From Phytoactinopolyspora halotolerans (GTDB lineage: Bacteria; Actinomycetota; Actinomycetes; Jiangellales; Jiangellaceae), in NCBI RefSeq assembly GCF_010550675.1, contig NZ_JAAGOA010000021.1:34786-98785 (forward strand): a stretch of 64,000 nt of DNA, in the 5' to 3' direction. Under the pieces are notes generated by a model. It saw nothing but the letters and a program-made list of their open reading frames with translations. It searched no databases and was not told the origin of the DNA. How positions within the stretch are numbered: position 1 is the first letter of the stretch; the number at the start of each line of letters is the position of its first letter. The position numbers and the translations under genes are program-made. Shown here in pieces: positions 17,056 through 25,502 of this stretch.

Positions 17056-17601
17056 TCATTCGAACGGGACGACGGCGCTGGATCGCGCGGTGACGGTGAA
17101 GGCACCGGCGCCGGCGGTGACGTCGCCGGCGACCAGCAGGGACACCGACGCCTGAAGCTCGACGGTCACCCGGCGGGCATCCGGGTCCACGGCGACGTGC
17201 GCCACGCGGAACTCCTCGAACCGCCCGGTCAGACCGTGCCGTGCGGCGTAGTCGACCACGGCCTCCCGCGCCGCCGCCTCGGAGACGGGAAGTGAGGAGA
17301 GCGGGACGCCACCGTACAACACGTCGTGTGCGGCGTGCTGCGCCGCCGCGGTGACCGCGCCGTCCGCCCAGGACGCGAGCGCCCGTCGCTGCAGGAAAAG
17401 ATGGGACGCATTGGCCACGACCGCGACCGCCAGCCCCAAGATGACGGCGAACCCTACGATCATGATCGTGATCTGGCCGGACTCCCGCCGCCGAGTCCGC
17501 GCGAGTCTCCGCCGTCGTCCGCCCCGCGGAATCCTGCGGCCCGAACGGTGAGTGCTACCGGGCTCGGGGTGCGGGACCTCGTGCGGGTGGCGCCGGCTCA
17601 T
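17056..17601 (-). CDS. Flp pilus assembly TadG/TadE-like protein (secretion-neighbourhood type)
   Basis: This 181-residue protein has a cytoplasmic basic N-terminus, one membrane helix after ESGQITIMIVGFAVILGLAV, and an extracellular domain. It is the actinobacterial equivalent of Rv3654c-type proteins: the helix is preceded by the Gly-Gln-hydrophobic pattern of the Tad-like family. The start ATG overlaps the upstream stop codon (ATGA), so it is translationally coupled and last in the tad operon. It probably acts as a minor pilin or assembly factor. Confidence 0.8.
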   Translation of the reverse strand: MSRRHPHEVPHPEPGSTHRSGRRIPRGGRRRRLARTRRRESGQITIMIVGFAVILGLAVAVVANASHLFLQRRALASWADGAVTAAAQHAAHDVLYGGVPLSSLPVSEAAAREAVVDYAARHGLTGRFEEFRVAHVAVDPDARRVTVELQASVSLLVAGDVTAGAGAFTVTARSSAVVPFE

Positions 17602-18110
17602 GGCAGCTCCCGATATCGATCGACGACGGCGGTGTGCGCGGCCGTGATAGGGATGTGCGCGTTGACCGTGCCGGCGATGACGTCCGGCACCAACGGCATC
17701 GCCACCTCTGTGCGGGCGGTGACGGTGATCTCGGAACCGGGCTGGAGACATGGGCGGGTGGAACAGGTGAAGGCGAGGGTGACCGAGCCGGGCTCGACCC
17801 CCTGGTCGCGGAGGGCGACGGCCGCTGCTGTCCGTGCCGCCGACTCATCTCCGGTGATCACGTACATCCGGCCCGCCTCTCGGACGGCCTGAGTGACGCC
17901 GTACGACGAGCGCTGCACATCCAGCACGGCGATGAGCACGTACACCAGGGGGACGAGCAGCAGCAGTCCGAGCAGGTGAAACTCGACGATCGCTCCACCG
18001 CGTTCGCTTCGCATGCGGCGCTTGCGTCGTCCGATGTACGTGCTGCACTCGCCGCGCGCAGCACCGTCGGGTGGGCGACGCCCACGGAACGCCGGGATGC
18101 CCGACGTCAT
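17598..18110 (-). CDS. TadE-like pilus assembly protein
   Basis: This 170-residue protein begins with a basic segment and then ERGGAIVEFHLLGLLLLVPL, a class III prepilin-like signal with Glu at position +5 after Gly. The remainder is an extracellular pseudopilin domain with two cysteines in FTCSTRPC that could form a disulfide. The ATG overlaps the stop codon of the preceding TadE gene by the ATGA arrangement, and the downstream gene overlaps in the same way. It is likely processed by a TadV-type peptidase encoded elsewhere. Confidence 0.85.
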   Translation of the reverse strand: MTSGIPAFRGRRPPDGAARGECSTYIGRRKRRMRSERGGAIVEFHLLGLLLLVPLVYVLIAVLDVQRSSYGVTQAVREAGRMYVITGDESAARTAAAVALRDQGVEPGSVTLAFTCSTRPCLQPGSEITVTARTEVAMPLVPDVIAGTVNAHIPITAAHTAVVDRYRELP

Positions 18111-18520
18111 GGGATCTCCGCCACGGCATGTCCGGACACGCTCAACCCACGGTCGACGCCGAGCAGTCCGGCCAGCGGGAGCGTGGTCACGACGTTGACC
18201 TCAACCGTGGCCGCTCCGTCCAGGTCGATCATCCGCGACGTGACGTCGCGCGCCAGGCTGGGCGACAAGGACTCGGCGATCAGTGCCTCGGTCCGGGCGG
18301 CGCCGTCGGCCAGCGTCCGGTTGGCGTTGGCCGCGTACCGGGCTCCTTCGGCCGCGCTGGCGATCAACGTGTTGCGGACGTGCACCACAAACGCCATCTG
18401 CAGGATCGCCAGGAACAGGATCGCGAGCAGCGCCGATATCAGCGTGAACTCCGCCACCGCGGCACCATGCTCGCGGCCTGGGCGCGTCAAGCCGGACGTC
18501 CGCGGGCTACGGCGCGACAA
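18107..18520 (-). CDS. TadE-like pilus assembly protein
   Basis: This is a 137-residue TadE protein. The N-terminal motif REHGAAVAEFTLISALLAIL shows the Gly cleavage site and Glu+5 of pseudopilins followed by one membrane helix; the rest is an extracellular domain. The reading frame starts at a TTG that overlaps the end of the small pilin-like gene, and no ATG or GTG fits before the motif, so the exact start is uncertain. It is one of two TadE genes in tandem. Confidence 0.85.
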   Translation of the reverse strand: MSRRSPRTSGLTRPGREHGAAVAEFTLISALLAILFLAILQMAFVVHVRNTLIASAAEGARYAANANRTLADGAARTEALIAESLSPSLARDVTSRMIDLDGAATVEVNVVTTLPLAGLLGVDRGLSVSGHAVAEIP

Positions 18521-18740
18521 GGTCGAGGGCCGCCTGGAGGATCTGCTGCAGATAGCTCTCGGCGAACGGCCACAGCACCGCCACGATCCCGGCTGACATG
18601 ATGGTGACCAGCACCCAGCCCGGTACGTCGCCGCGTTCGTCGCGCATCCGTCCGGCCAGGCGGTCGCGTAGGCGATGCCGATTCGACCCGCGCGCAGGCG
18701 AGATGACTGCCTGGCCGCATGCAGGGGGACGTGGTCGCAT
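18507..18740 (-). CDS. Small Flp-pilin-position protein
   Basis: This 77-residue protein occupies the place where the Flp pilin (Rv3656c-like) is expected, between tadC and tadE. It has a basic N-terminal 35 residues, then ERGDVPGWVLVTIMSAGIVA and a hydrophobic helix followed by a short amphipathic tail. The Glu+5 and Tyr+6 that mark Flp pilins are absent (Trp and Val are in their place). The ATG at 18740 follows AAAGGAAG, a good ribosome site. It may be a divergent pilin or a small assembly factor. Confidence 0.65.
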   Translation of the reverse strand: MRPRPPACGQAVISPARGSNRHRLRDRLAGRMRDERGDVPGWVLVTIMSAGIVAVLWPFAESYLQQILQAALDLVAP

Positions 18741-18829
18741 GATCTTCCTTTCTCTGGGATGGATGGCGCTCGGGGGTGAGCCGCCGGCCGTTGGATACAC
18801 CGGCAGAGGTATGCGGTTGCTGCGTCGGG

Positions 18830-19777
18830 TCATGGGACGACGGTGCCGATCTGGATGAGCCCGGGAAACAGCGCGAACGCGATGGTGACCGGGAGCACCA
18901 GGAACACGATCGGAATGAGCATGAGGATCTCTTTCCGGCTGCCGATCTCCATCAGTTCCCGCTTTCGCAGGTCGCGGACGTCGGCCGCCTGCGCACGCAG
19001 CACATCGGCGAGAGGCGTGCCGCGTTCGACCGCCACCGCGATGCCGTCGACGAAGCGGGCGAGCGGCGTCAGGCTGGTCCGTTCGGCGATCCGGTCGAGC
19101 GCGTCGACCAGGGTCGCTCCCGTCCGGGCGTCGGCGAGCGCGCGGTGCAACTCGCGGGTGAGCTCCCCTCGGCTCGATCGCGCGACCCGCTCCAGCGCGC
19201 CGACCGGTCCCTCTCCGGCCGCGACCGACAGGGCGAGCAGGTCGGCGACCGTGGGGAACTCGGCGAGCATCCTGCGTTCCCGGTCTCGCACCGCCGCGGA
19301 GAGCCGGTGGTCACAGAGCACGACGCCGGCGGTCGCCGCCGCGACGCAGAAGACCAACAGCAGCACGGGCGAACTCGCGTAGCCGCGGGCGAGCATGACC
19401 AGGCTCAGGGCGATCGCGGCCGCGCCGCCGGCGGCGCCCCACAGCAGCTGCTGAACGCGGAATTCGTGCAGGCTCTGGTCGCGGCCGGCCTGGTCCAGCC
19501 GCTTGCGCACGGACGCCCCACCGCCCAGGACACGTTCCAGCGTGTGAGCGCCACGGGCCAGGTAGGGCCGGACGATCCGTTCCAGGGTGGGGAACGGCGT
19601 GAACACCTGCTCGGCCAGGATGCGTTCGATGCGCTCATCGGATGGTGCCCCGACGTACGGAGCCAGCCGGTCGAGCAAGGTGGGGCGGTTCCGATGCGGG
19701 AGCCGGGACCACACCAGCAGCAGCCCGCACCCCACCGCGGCACCGAGCAGCGCGCCCGAGGCCCACCCGGGGTTCAT
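18830..19777 (-). CDS. tadC: TadC-like type II secretion system F domain protein
   Basis: This 315-residue inner-membrane platform protein has two hydrophobic segments at each end and a central cytosolic T2SSF domain (motifs EFPTVADLLALSVAAGEGP, ELHRALADARTGATLVDAL, GIAVAVERGTPLADVLRAQA). It pairs with TadB to form the platform for Flp pilus assembly. The ATG at 19777 overlaps the tadB stop codon (ATGA); the longer open frame to 19939 would run into tadB and is rejected. Confidence 0.88.
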   Translation of the reverse strand: MNPGWASGALLGAAVGCGLLLVWSRLPHRNRPTLLDRLAPYVGAPSDERIERILAEQVFTPFPTLERIVRPYLARGAHTLERVLGGGASVRKRLDQAGRDQSLHEFRVQQLLWGAAGGAAAIALSLVMLARGYASSPVLLLVFCVAAATAGVVLCDHRLSAAVRDRERRMLAEFPTVADLLALSVAAGEGPVGALERVARSSRGELTRELHRALADARTGATLVDALDRIAERTSLTPLARFVDGIAVAVERGTPLADVLRAQAADVRDLRKRELMEIGSRKEILMLIPIVFLVLPVTIAFALFPGLIQIGTVVP

Positions 19778-20640
19778 CGCAGTACCCGTTCTTCGCGGGG
19801 GAGCCGTCCCACGCGCATCATCAGCCGGTACGCCGCTACGCACAGGCCGCCGCCACCGGCCAGCACCAGCCAGCCCGCGGGCGCGTTGAACGCCTCCACC
19901 GACACCGATCGCATGGACAGCAGGGCCAGCAGGATCCACGGCGCGGCCACGGCCAGCCGAGCCGCGTTGACCACCCAGGATTGGCGGGCCTCCAGCTCGG
20001 ATCGGGTCCGTGCGTCCTCCCGCAGGAACGCGGAGAGCGTGCGCAGCAGGCGGCCGAGATCGGAGCCGCCGACGTCGCGGGCGATCCGCAGCGACTCGAC
20101 GATCCGGTCTCCGGTCGGGTCGGCGAGCCGTCGTTTCAGGGCGTCCAGGCAGTCCGCGAATCGGCCGGTGGCGCGGTAGTCCTCGCCGAACCGCTGGAAC
20201 GTCAGCCGCAGCGGTTCCGGGCCACGGGTGCCCAGCTGGGTCAGCGCCTCCGGCAGGGACAGTCCGGCGCGTACCGCGGAGGCCAGGTTGTCCACCGCAT
20301 CCGGCCAGAGGTCACGCAGCTCGCGCTGCCGCGCTCGGGCCCGCAACCGGACCAGCGCCACGGGTGCGTACGCACCGAAGACGGCGAACGCGAGGGCGAC
20401 CGGCACGGTGCGGGAGACGGTCAGGAACGTCAGCCCGGTCACCAGGCCGAGACCGGCTCCTGACAGGAGCACCTGACGGCCGGAGACGGCCTCCAGGCCT
20501 GCCTCGGCGATCAGCTCGTCCAGCCGGGCGAGCACGCCACCCGACGGGTTCCGGCTCGCGGTGGAGGTCCCCGATCCGGTCCAGCCCTGCCACACCATCA
20601 CCACGCCCACACCGAAGGTGAGCCCGAGTAGCGCACCCAT
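19774..20640 (-). CDS. tadB: TadB-like type II secretion system F domain protein
   Basis: This is a 288-residue platform protein with N-terminal helix MGALLGLTFGVGVVMVWQG, a second pair of helices, a T2SSF domain (LWPDAVDNLASAVRAGLSLP) and two C-terminal helices. The start ATG shares one base with the stop of the ATPase gene (TGATG), so it is translationally coupled. It works with TadC and the TadA ATPase to polymerise pilin. Confidence 0.88.
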   Translation of the reverse strand: MGALLGLTFGVGVVMVWQGWTGSGTSTASRNPSGGVLARLDELIAEAGLEAVSGRQVLLSGAGLGLVTGLTFLTVSRTVPVALAFAVFGAYAPVALVRLRARARQRELRDLWPDAVDNLASAVRAGLSLPEALTQLGTRGPEPLRLTFQRFGEDYRATGRFADCLDALKRRLADPTGDRIVESLRIARDVGGSDLGRLLRTLSAFLREDARTRSELEARQSWVVNAARLAVAAPWILLALLSMRSVSVEAFNAPAGWLVLAGGGGLCVAAYRLMMRVGRLPREERVLR

Positions 20641-21878
20641 CAGCCGGTCGTCCTTCCGGGCCGAGCATCCAGCAGGTCGGTCAGGTCGAAGCCGGCCCTG
20701 GCGAAACGGTCGGCGTGCGGCGGGTATCCGTCGGCGCGCACCAGCTCGTCGGCCCGTCGTACGAAGACTGGCTCCAACCCGATCGTCTCGTTCTCCACCC
20801 GCCCGGGGACGGCGACGATCTCCCGTACGCGGCGCCGGCCGTCGCGGTCGAGTTCCACATGGACCACCAGGTCGACGCATCCGGCGACGGTCGGCACGAT
20901 GAACTCGCTGCCGATGTTCTTGCCGGCCAGCAGGGGGAGCAGGGACAGCTTCACCACCGCCTCGCGGGCGCTGTTCGCGTGCAGGGTGCACGCGCCGGGT
21001 TTGCCGCTGTTCAGCGCCATCAGCAGATCGAACGACTCCTCCTGCCGGACCTCGCCGACGACGAGCCGGTCCGGGCGCATCCGCAGCGCCTCCTTGACCA
21101 GCATCCGTAGGCTGATCTCGCCGGTGCCCTCCAGGCTCGACTGCCGGGTCTGCATGCTGACGACGTCGGGCAACGGTATCCGCAGCTCCAGGACCTCTTC
21201 GCAGGTGATGACCCGTTCCTGCGCCGGTATGGCGCCGAGCAGGCAGTTGAGCACGGTCGTCTTTCCGGCCTGGGTGCCACCGGAGACGAGCACGTTCAGC
21301 CCGGCGGCGACCGCCGCGTCCAGGAAGCGGGCGGCCTGCGTGCTCAGCGTGCCCAGCTTCACCAGGTCATCCAGGCTGCTGGCGGGTAGCACGTGCTTGC
21401 GGATGTTCACGCACCAGTGCCGTGTGACCTCCGGGATGACCACGTGCAGGCGGCTGCCGTCCGGAAGCATGGCGTCCACGAACGGGCTGGAGAAGTCGAC
21501 TCGCCTTCCGCTGCTCTTGAGCATGCGCTCGACGAGGTTGCGGACCTCGTCGGCGGTGAGGATGACCGTGGTCAGCTCACTGCGTCCGCGGCGCGCGACG
21601 AATACCCGCCCGGGCTCGTTGATCCAGATCTCTTCCACGTCGGGGTCGTCGAGGTACGGCTGGAGCGGCCCGTAGCCGGCGACGATGTCGACGACGGCCC
21701 GGGTCACCTTCTCGGCGTCGTCGATCGGCGGCAACGGGCGTGACAGGCTGCGCTCCAGGTACGCGCCGACCACGTCGTCGGCGATGCGGCGGACCGCGGT
21801 GCGTTCCGCCACCGGGTCGATACCGGTGCGGCGCACGAGGTCGCGCACATCGCTGACGATGATCTCGACAGCATCCAT
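20640..21878 (-). CDS. tadA: TadA/CpaF pilus assembly ATPase
   Basis: This is a 412-residue hexameric secretion ATPase of the CpaF family. It has Walker A GGTQAGKT, an Asp box region, Walker B RLVVGEVRQEESFDLLMALN and the His box TLHANS. Family length is normal from the ATG at 21878. It drives assembly of Flp-type pili and is first in a tightly overlapping operon tadA-tadB-tadC-small pilin-tadE-tadE-tadG. No TadZ, RcpA, CpaB or prepilin peptidase gene is present, as often in actinobacteria. Confidence 0.92.
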   Translation of the reverse strand: MDAVEIIVSDVRDLVRRTGIDPVAERTAVRRIADDVVGAYLERSLSRPLPPIDDAEKVTRAVVDIVAGYGPLQPYLDDPDVEEIWINEPGRVFVARRGRSELTTVILTADEVRNLVERMLKSSGRRVDFSSPFVDAMLPDGSRLHVVIPEVTRHWCVNIRKHVLPASSLDDLVKLGTLSTQAARFLDAAVAAGLNVLVSGGTQAGKTTVLNCLLGAIPAQERVITCEEVLELRIPLPDVVSMQTRQSSLEGTGEISLRMLVKEALRMRPDRLVVGEVRQEESFDLLMALNSGKPGACTLHANSAREAVVKLSLLPLLAGKNIGSEFIVPTVAGCVDLVVHVELDRDGRRRVREIVAVPGRVENETIGLEPVFVRRADELVRADGYPPHADRFARAGFDLTDLLDARPGRTTG

Positions 21879-22242
21879 GACTGGCCCTACCCACACATGT
21901 GCCGAAGATTTGATGACAGGCTGCGGCGTCCGGTCCCCGTGCCGACCGCTCGTCAGACCGAAGATCATGCCGTCAAATGGCCACGTGATCAACCCCTGAT
22001 GGTCGATTTCAAGAAGGACTAGACCATTCCTGTGTCGTGTTGTCACGATTCGTGTTATATGGCTTGGGGCGAGGTGCGTCGCGAAAACGTCGGAAGGTTC
22101 GTGCTGCTATGACGATAAGAACCTTCCGACGCTGTATGTCGGCACCCGCCGGGCCGCGTACATCGCCGTGGCCGGCCGCACGCACGGCGGTTCCGGGTTG
22201 ATCGTTACGGTGCCGCCTGCGGAGCGCGTACCCTTGGGAGAC
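21879..22242. promoter_or_regulatory. Divergent region upstream of tadA and prfB with perfect 13-bp hairpin
   Basis: This 364-base region separates the leftward tad operon from rightward prfB. Its striking feature is a perfect inverted repeat, CGTCGGAAGGTTC at 22088-22100 and its complement at 22119-22131, with an 18-base loop. It lies about 110 bases before the prfB start. No gene is seen in the region. The hairpin could be a terminator against upstream transcription or a leader element. Confidence 0.65.
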
Positions 22243-23358
22243 GTGGCAGAACGTGACATCGACGCAGAGATCGCCGAACTTTCCCAGACTCTGGACGGCG
22301 TGGAGCAGGTGCTCGAGCCGGAGAAGCTCCGGGAGCAGGTGGCTGAGTTGGAAGACCAGGCTTCTGCTCCGGACCTCTGGGACGACGTGGAGCGGGCGCA
22401 GAAGGTGACGAGTCGGCTGTCGTACGCCCAGGCCGAGCTGCGCAAGGTGGACGAGCTGCGTCGGCGGGTCGATGACCTGCCCGTGATGCTGGAACTCGGC
22501 CGGGATGAAGGCGACGCGGACGCCATGGCCGAGGTCAACCAGGAGATCGATGAGCTGCGCGAGCTGATCTCGGACCTGGAGATCCGGACGTTGCTGTCGG
22601 GCGAGTACGACGAGCGCGAGGCCGTCGTCACGATCCGTTCCGGCGCCGGTGGCGTCGACGCGGCCGACTTCGCCGAGATGCTCCTGCGGATGTACATGCG
22701 CTGGGCCGAGCGGAACGGCTATCGAGCAGAAGTGCTGGACACTTCTTACGCCGAGGAGGCCGGCCTGAAGTCGGCGACCTTCGAGATCAAGGAGCCGTTC
22801 GCGTACGGGAAGCTGTCGGTCGAGGCGGGCACGCACCGGCTGGTGCGAATCTCACCGTTCGACAACCAGGGCCGGCGGCAGACCTCGTTCGCCGCGGTCG
22901 AGGTGGTTCCGCTGATCGAGCAGACCGACCACATCGATGTGCCGGACACGGACATCCGGGTCGATGTCTTCCGCTCCTCCGGACCGGGCGGGCAGAGCGT
23001 CAACACCACCGACTCCGCGGTGCGCATCACGCACCTTCCCACCGGGATCGTGGTCTCCATGCAGAACGAGAAGTCGCAGATCCAGAACCGGGCCGCGGCG
23101 ATGCGTGTGCTGCAGTCCCGGCTGCTGATCCTGCAGCGCCAGGAAGAGGAGGCGCAGAAGAAGGAGCTGGCCGGTGACGTGAAGGCGTCATGGGGCGACC
23201 AGATGCGCTCGTATGTCCTGCACCCGTACCAGATGGTGAAGGATCTGCGGACCGAGATGGAGGTCGGCAACCCGCAGGCCGTGCTGGACGGAGAGATCGA
23301 CCGCTTCATTGAGGCGGGTATCCGGTGGCGGAAGCAGCAGGAGACGGCGTCGGCGTAG
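22243..23358 (+). CDS. prfB: Peptide chain release factor 2
   Basis: RF2 recognises UGA and UAA stop codons and triggers peptide release. The 371-residue product carries the codon-recognition tripeptide SPF (in [11 protein letters not shown]) and the catalytic GGQ loop ([20 protein letters not shown]). The chosen start is the GTG at 22243, preceded by GGGAG, which gives the usual actinobacterial N-terminus and length; an ATG-like start further upstream at 22168 is less likely. The frame is continuous, with no in-frame UGA and thus no autoregulatory frameshift. It heads the prfB-ftsE-ftsX-smpB block typical of actinobacteria. Confidence 0.97.
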   Translation: MAERDIDAEIAELSQTLDGVEQVLEPEKLREQVAELEDQASAPDLWDDVERAQKVTSRLSYAQAELRKVDELRRRVDDLPVMLELGRDEGDADAMAEVNQEIDELRELISDLEIRTLLSGEYDEREAVVTIRSGAGGVDAADFAEMLLRMYMRWAERNGYRAEVLDTSYAEEAGLKSATFEIKEPFAYGKLSVEAGTHRLVRISPFDNQGRRQTSFAAVEVVPLIEQTDHIDVPDTDIRVDVFRSSGPGGQSVNTTDSAVRITHLPTGIVVSMQNEKSQIQNRAAAMRVLQSRLLILQRQEEEAQKKELAGDVKASWGDQMRSYVLHPYQMVKDLRTEMEVGNPQAVLDGEIDRFIEAGIRWRKQQETASA

Positions 23359-23574
23359 CTGTTTCGCCATATCTGAGCGCTCGGGCGACAGCAGGCTCGG
23401 CACATACGGGCGCAGCTCAGAAAATGTTCGCACCGTAGATATTTGGGACAACCCGGGTCTAGCCGGGCGGTTCGCCATTGTGTAGTCTTCCGCGTGGTCG
23501 TGTGGACATGCGGCCCAGGCCTTCGGGGGGCCTGTAGAGACGCTGCAGTACATGAGAGGCCAGGTTGCTTTCGC

Positions 23575-24432
23575 ATGCCTAGAACTGTGGAATCAGTGCG
23601 CCCTGCAAAGGGTCGCGCCATCGCTTCGGCCGGTATCGCCGGCCTACTTGCCGGAGGTGCGTTGATCGCCGCCGGCGCCGTCGCGTCGGCTTCGCCGGTG
23701 CCGCTGGAGGACGAGAATCCCAAGGACTTCGAGGGAAACGCGACGACGTGTGAGGACGCCGGGCTCGAGGGCGAGCTGCTGATCGAAGCTCAGAACGAGA
23801 GCGCCGAGAACGCCGACATCAAGGGGACCATCTCCGGTGACGAGGGTCAGTACCTCAACATCGAGGTGCTCAGCGACGTCACCGTAACCGGCACGGTGGT
23901 CAAGGGCGGGAACGCCTACCGCGTCTACTACGGCGATCCGGTGCCGGACATGACGGCGCCGCCGCTGGACAAGGATTCTGCGGATGGCGACGTGGCGCCG
24001 TTGACCGACGAAGAGAAGTACCCGCAGATCAGCCACTGGTACGTCTGTGGCGAGGAGAAGGAGCCGACTCCGACTCCGACGCCGACCGAGGAGCCGACTC
24101 CGACTCCGACGCCGACTGAGGAGCCGACGAAGACTCCGGAGCCCACGCCGGAGCCGACCGAGACTCCGGAGCCGACCGAGACTCCGGAGCCGACCGAAGA
24201 GCCGACTGAGACTCCTGAGCCCACGGACGAGCCCGAGCCGACTCAGGAGCCCTCTGAGGAGCCGACCGAGCCGGAGCAGCCGGACGACGACGGTGACGAC
24301 GATGACGGTGACGGCCTGCCGGACACCGGCTCGGGTGCCGCATCCTGGCTGATCGTCGGCGGTTCCGTCCTGGTGCTCGGTGGAGCGGCTGCGCTGGCGG
24401 CCACCCGTCGTCGCGAGCCCTCGTCGCTCTGA
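23575..24432 (+). CDS. LPDTG-anchored proline/threonine/glutamate-repeat surface protein
   Basis: This is a 285-residue secreted protein. A signal peptide covers about residues 1-40 (hydrophobic core 18-38), followed by a small domain (41-160) with Cys60 and Cys158 that may form a disulfide, then a repeat region (163-232) built from TPTP, PEPT and EEPT units, an acidic DDDGDDDDGDG stretch, LPDTG at 248-252, a membrane helix and an RRR tail. It is a classical sortase substrate with an extended wall-spanning linker. It sits between prfB and ftsE, where two hairpin terminators separate it from ftsE. Its ligand is unknown. Confidence 0.88.
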   Translation: MPRTVESVRPAKGRAIASAGIAGLLAGGALIAAGAVASASPVPLEDENPKDFEGNATTCEDAGLEGELLIEAQNESAENADIKGTISGDEGQYLNIEVLSDVTVTGTVVKGGNAYRVYYGDPVPDMTAPPLDKDSADGDVAPLTDEEKYPQISHWYVCGEEKEPTPTPTPTEEPTPTPTPTEEPTKTPEPTPEPTETPEPTETPEPTEEPTETPEPTDEPEPTQEPSEEPTEPEQPDDDGDDDDGDGLPDTGSGAASWLIVGGSVLVLGGAAALAATRRREPSSL

Positions 24433-24446
24433 TACGCATTCAGACC

Positions 24447-24481
24447 ACCGACCGCGGTTGCCCCGAACTGCCGCGGTCGGT
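24447..24481 (+). terminator. Hairpin terminator after the LPDTG gene
   Basis: A perfect 11-bp stem (ACCGACCGCGG / CCGCGGTCGGT) with a 13-base loop starts 15 bases after the stop codon of the surface-protein gene. Confidence 0.8.
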
Positions 24482-24549
24482 CTACCGCCACGGTCCTGCG
24501 CCGACCGCGTGGTAGCCGTGTCTGACGACCATGCGATCGCGATGACCTG

Positions 24550-24590
24550 ACGTGTCGGGCGTCTCTCCAGGTGAGAGGCGCCCGACACGT
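24550..24590. terminator. Strong 18-bp hairpin between LPDTG gene and ftsE
   Basis: Arms 24550-24567 and 24573-24590 pair over 18 bases, with one G-U in RNA, around a 5-base loop CAGGT. The outer stem is ACGTGTCGGGCG. A second terminator in series with the one before it isolates ftsEX from the surface-protein gene; its near symmetry would let it work in both directions. Confidence 0.85.
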
Positions 24591-24701
24591 CGTATATGTG
24601 CCACGGTGCCGTTCTCAGCCGGAAGACGTACACTCGGGTGCGGCGCCTTGGGGACAGCGGGTTCTTGAGGTGGAAAGCATCGAACACGTCGGCGAGGCAC
24701 C

Positions 24702-25391
24702 GTGATCCGATTCGACAACGTCACAAAGCTCTATCCCACGCAGTCAGGCCCTGCATTGGAGAACCTGACCATGGAGGTCGAGCGGGGGGAGTTCGTCTTC
24801 CTCGTCGGACCTTCTGGTTCGGGCAAGTCGACCTTTCTGCGGCTGGTCCTGAAAGAGGAGAAGCCGTCCGAAGGGCGGATCCGGGTCGCTGGTAAGGACC
24901 TGCACCGGTTGTCCAACTGGAAGGTGCCGCATCTGCGCCGGCGCATCGGAACCGTGTTCCAGGACTTCCGGCTGCTGCCGAACAAGACCGTGTTCGAGAA
25001 CGTGGCGTTCGCGCTTCAGGTGATCGGGAAGTCGCGTCGCCAGATCGCCCGCGACGTGCCGGCCGTCCTGGACCTCGTCGGACTGGACGGGAAACAGGAC
25101 CGGATGCCGGATCAGCTCTCCGGCGGTGAGCAGCAGCGCGTCGCCGTCGCCCGGGCGTTCGTCAACCGGCCGCTGATTCTGCTGGCAGACGAGCCGACCG
25201 GGAACCTGGACCCGGCGACGAGCGTTGGCATCATGAAGCTGCTCGACCGCATCAACCGCACGGGTACGACGGTCGTCATGGCCACGCACGACCAGTCGAT
25301 CGTCGACCAGATGCGCAAGCGCGTGATCCAGCTTGAGCACGGACGCCTGGTCCGTGACCAGTCGCGCGGCGTCTACGGGTACACCCGTTAG
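24702..25391 (+). CDS. ftsE: Cell division ATP-binding protein FtsE
   Basis: FtsE is the ATPase of the FtsEX complex, which couples cytosolic ATP hydrolysis to cell-wall hydrolase activation at division. The 229-residue protein has Walker [10 protein letters not shown], signature LSGGEQQR, Walker [13 protein letters not shown] and the switch His in MATHDQ. The GTG start is followed by [11 protein letters not shown], the standard N-terminus. It is followed by ftsX and, after an inverted repeat, the probable hydrolase target. Confidence 0.96.
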   Translation: MIRFDNVTKLYPTQSGPALENLTMEVERGEFVFLVGPSGSGKSTFLRLVLKEEKPSEGRIRVAGKDLHRLSNWKVPHLRRRIGTVFQDFRLLPNKTVFENVAFALQVIGKSRRQIARDVPAVLDLVGLDGKQDRMPDQLSGGEQQRVAVARAFVNRPLILLADEPTGNLDPATSVGIMKLLDRINRTGTTVVMATHDQSIVDQMRKRVIQLEHGRLVRDQSRGVYGYTR

Positions 25392-25502
25392 CGGCATGGT
25401 TGTGCACGCCGGTCCGGTGCGGACAAGCCCGTACGGCTGCCGTCCCGACGCCGGCCTGCGCCATGACCTGGTCCTGCCCACCCCCCACCCTTAGAGAGAG
25501 CA

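Noticed and set aside
22243..22330. Programmed frameshift in prfB
   Set aside because: The reading frame is continuous with no UGA near codon 25, so no frameshift is needed.
23644..24687. Minus-strand frame rich in GSGVSVGS-like or RSLGRL-like repeats
   Set aside because: It mirrors the Pro/Thr/Glu repeat of the LPDTG gene on the other strand.
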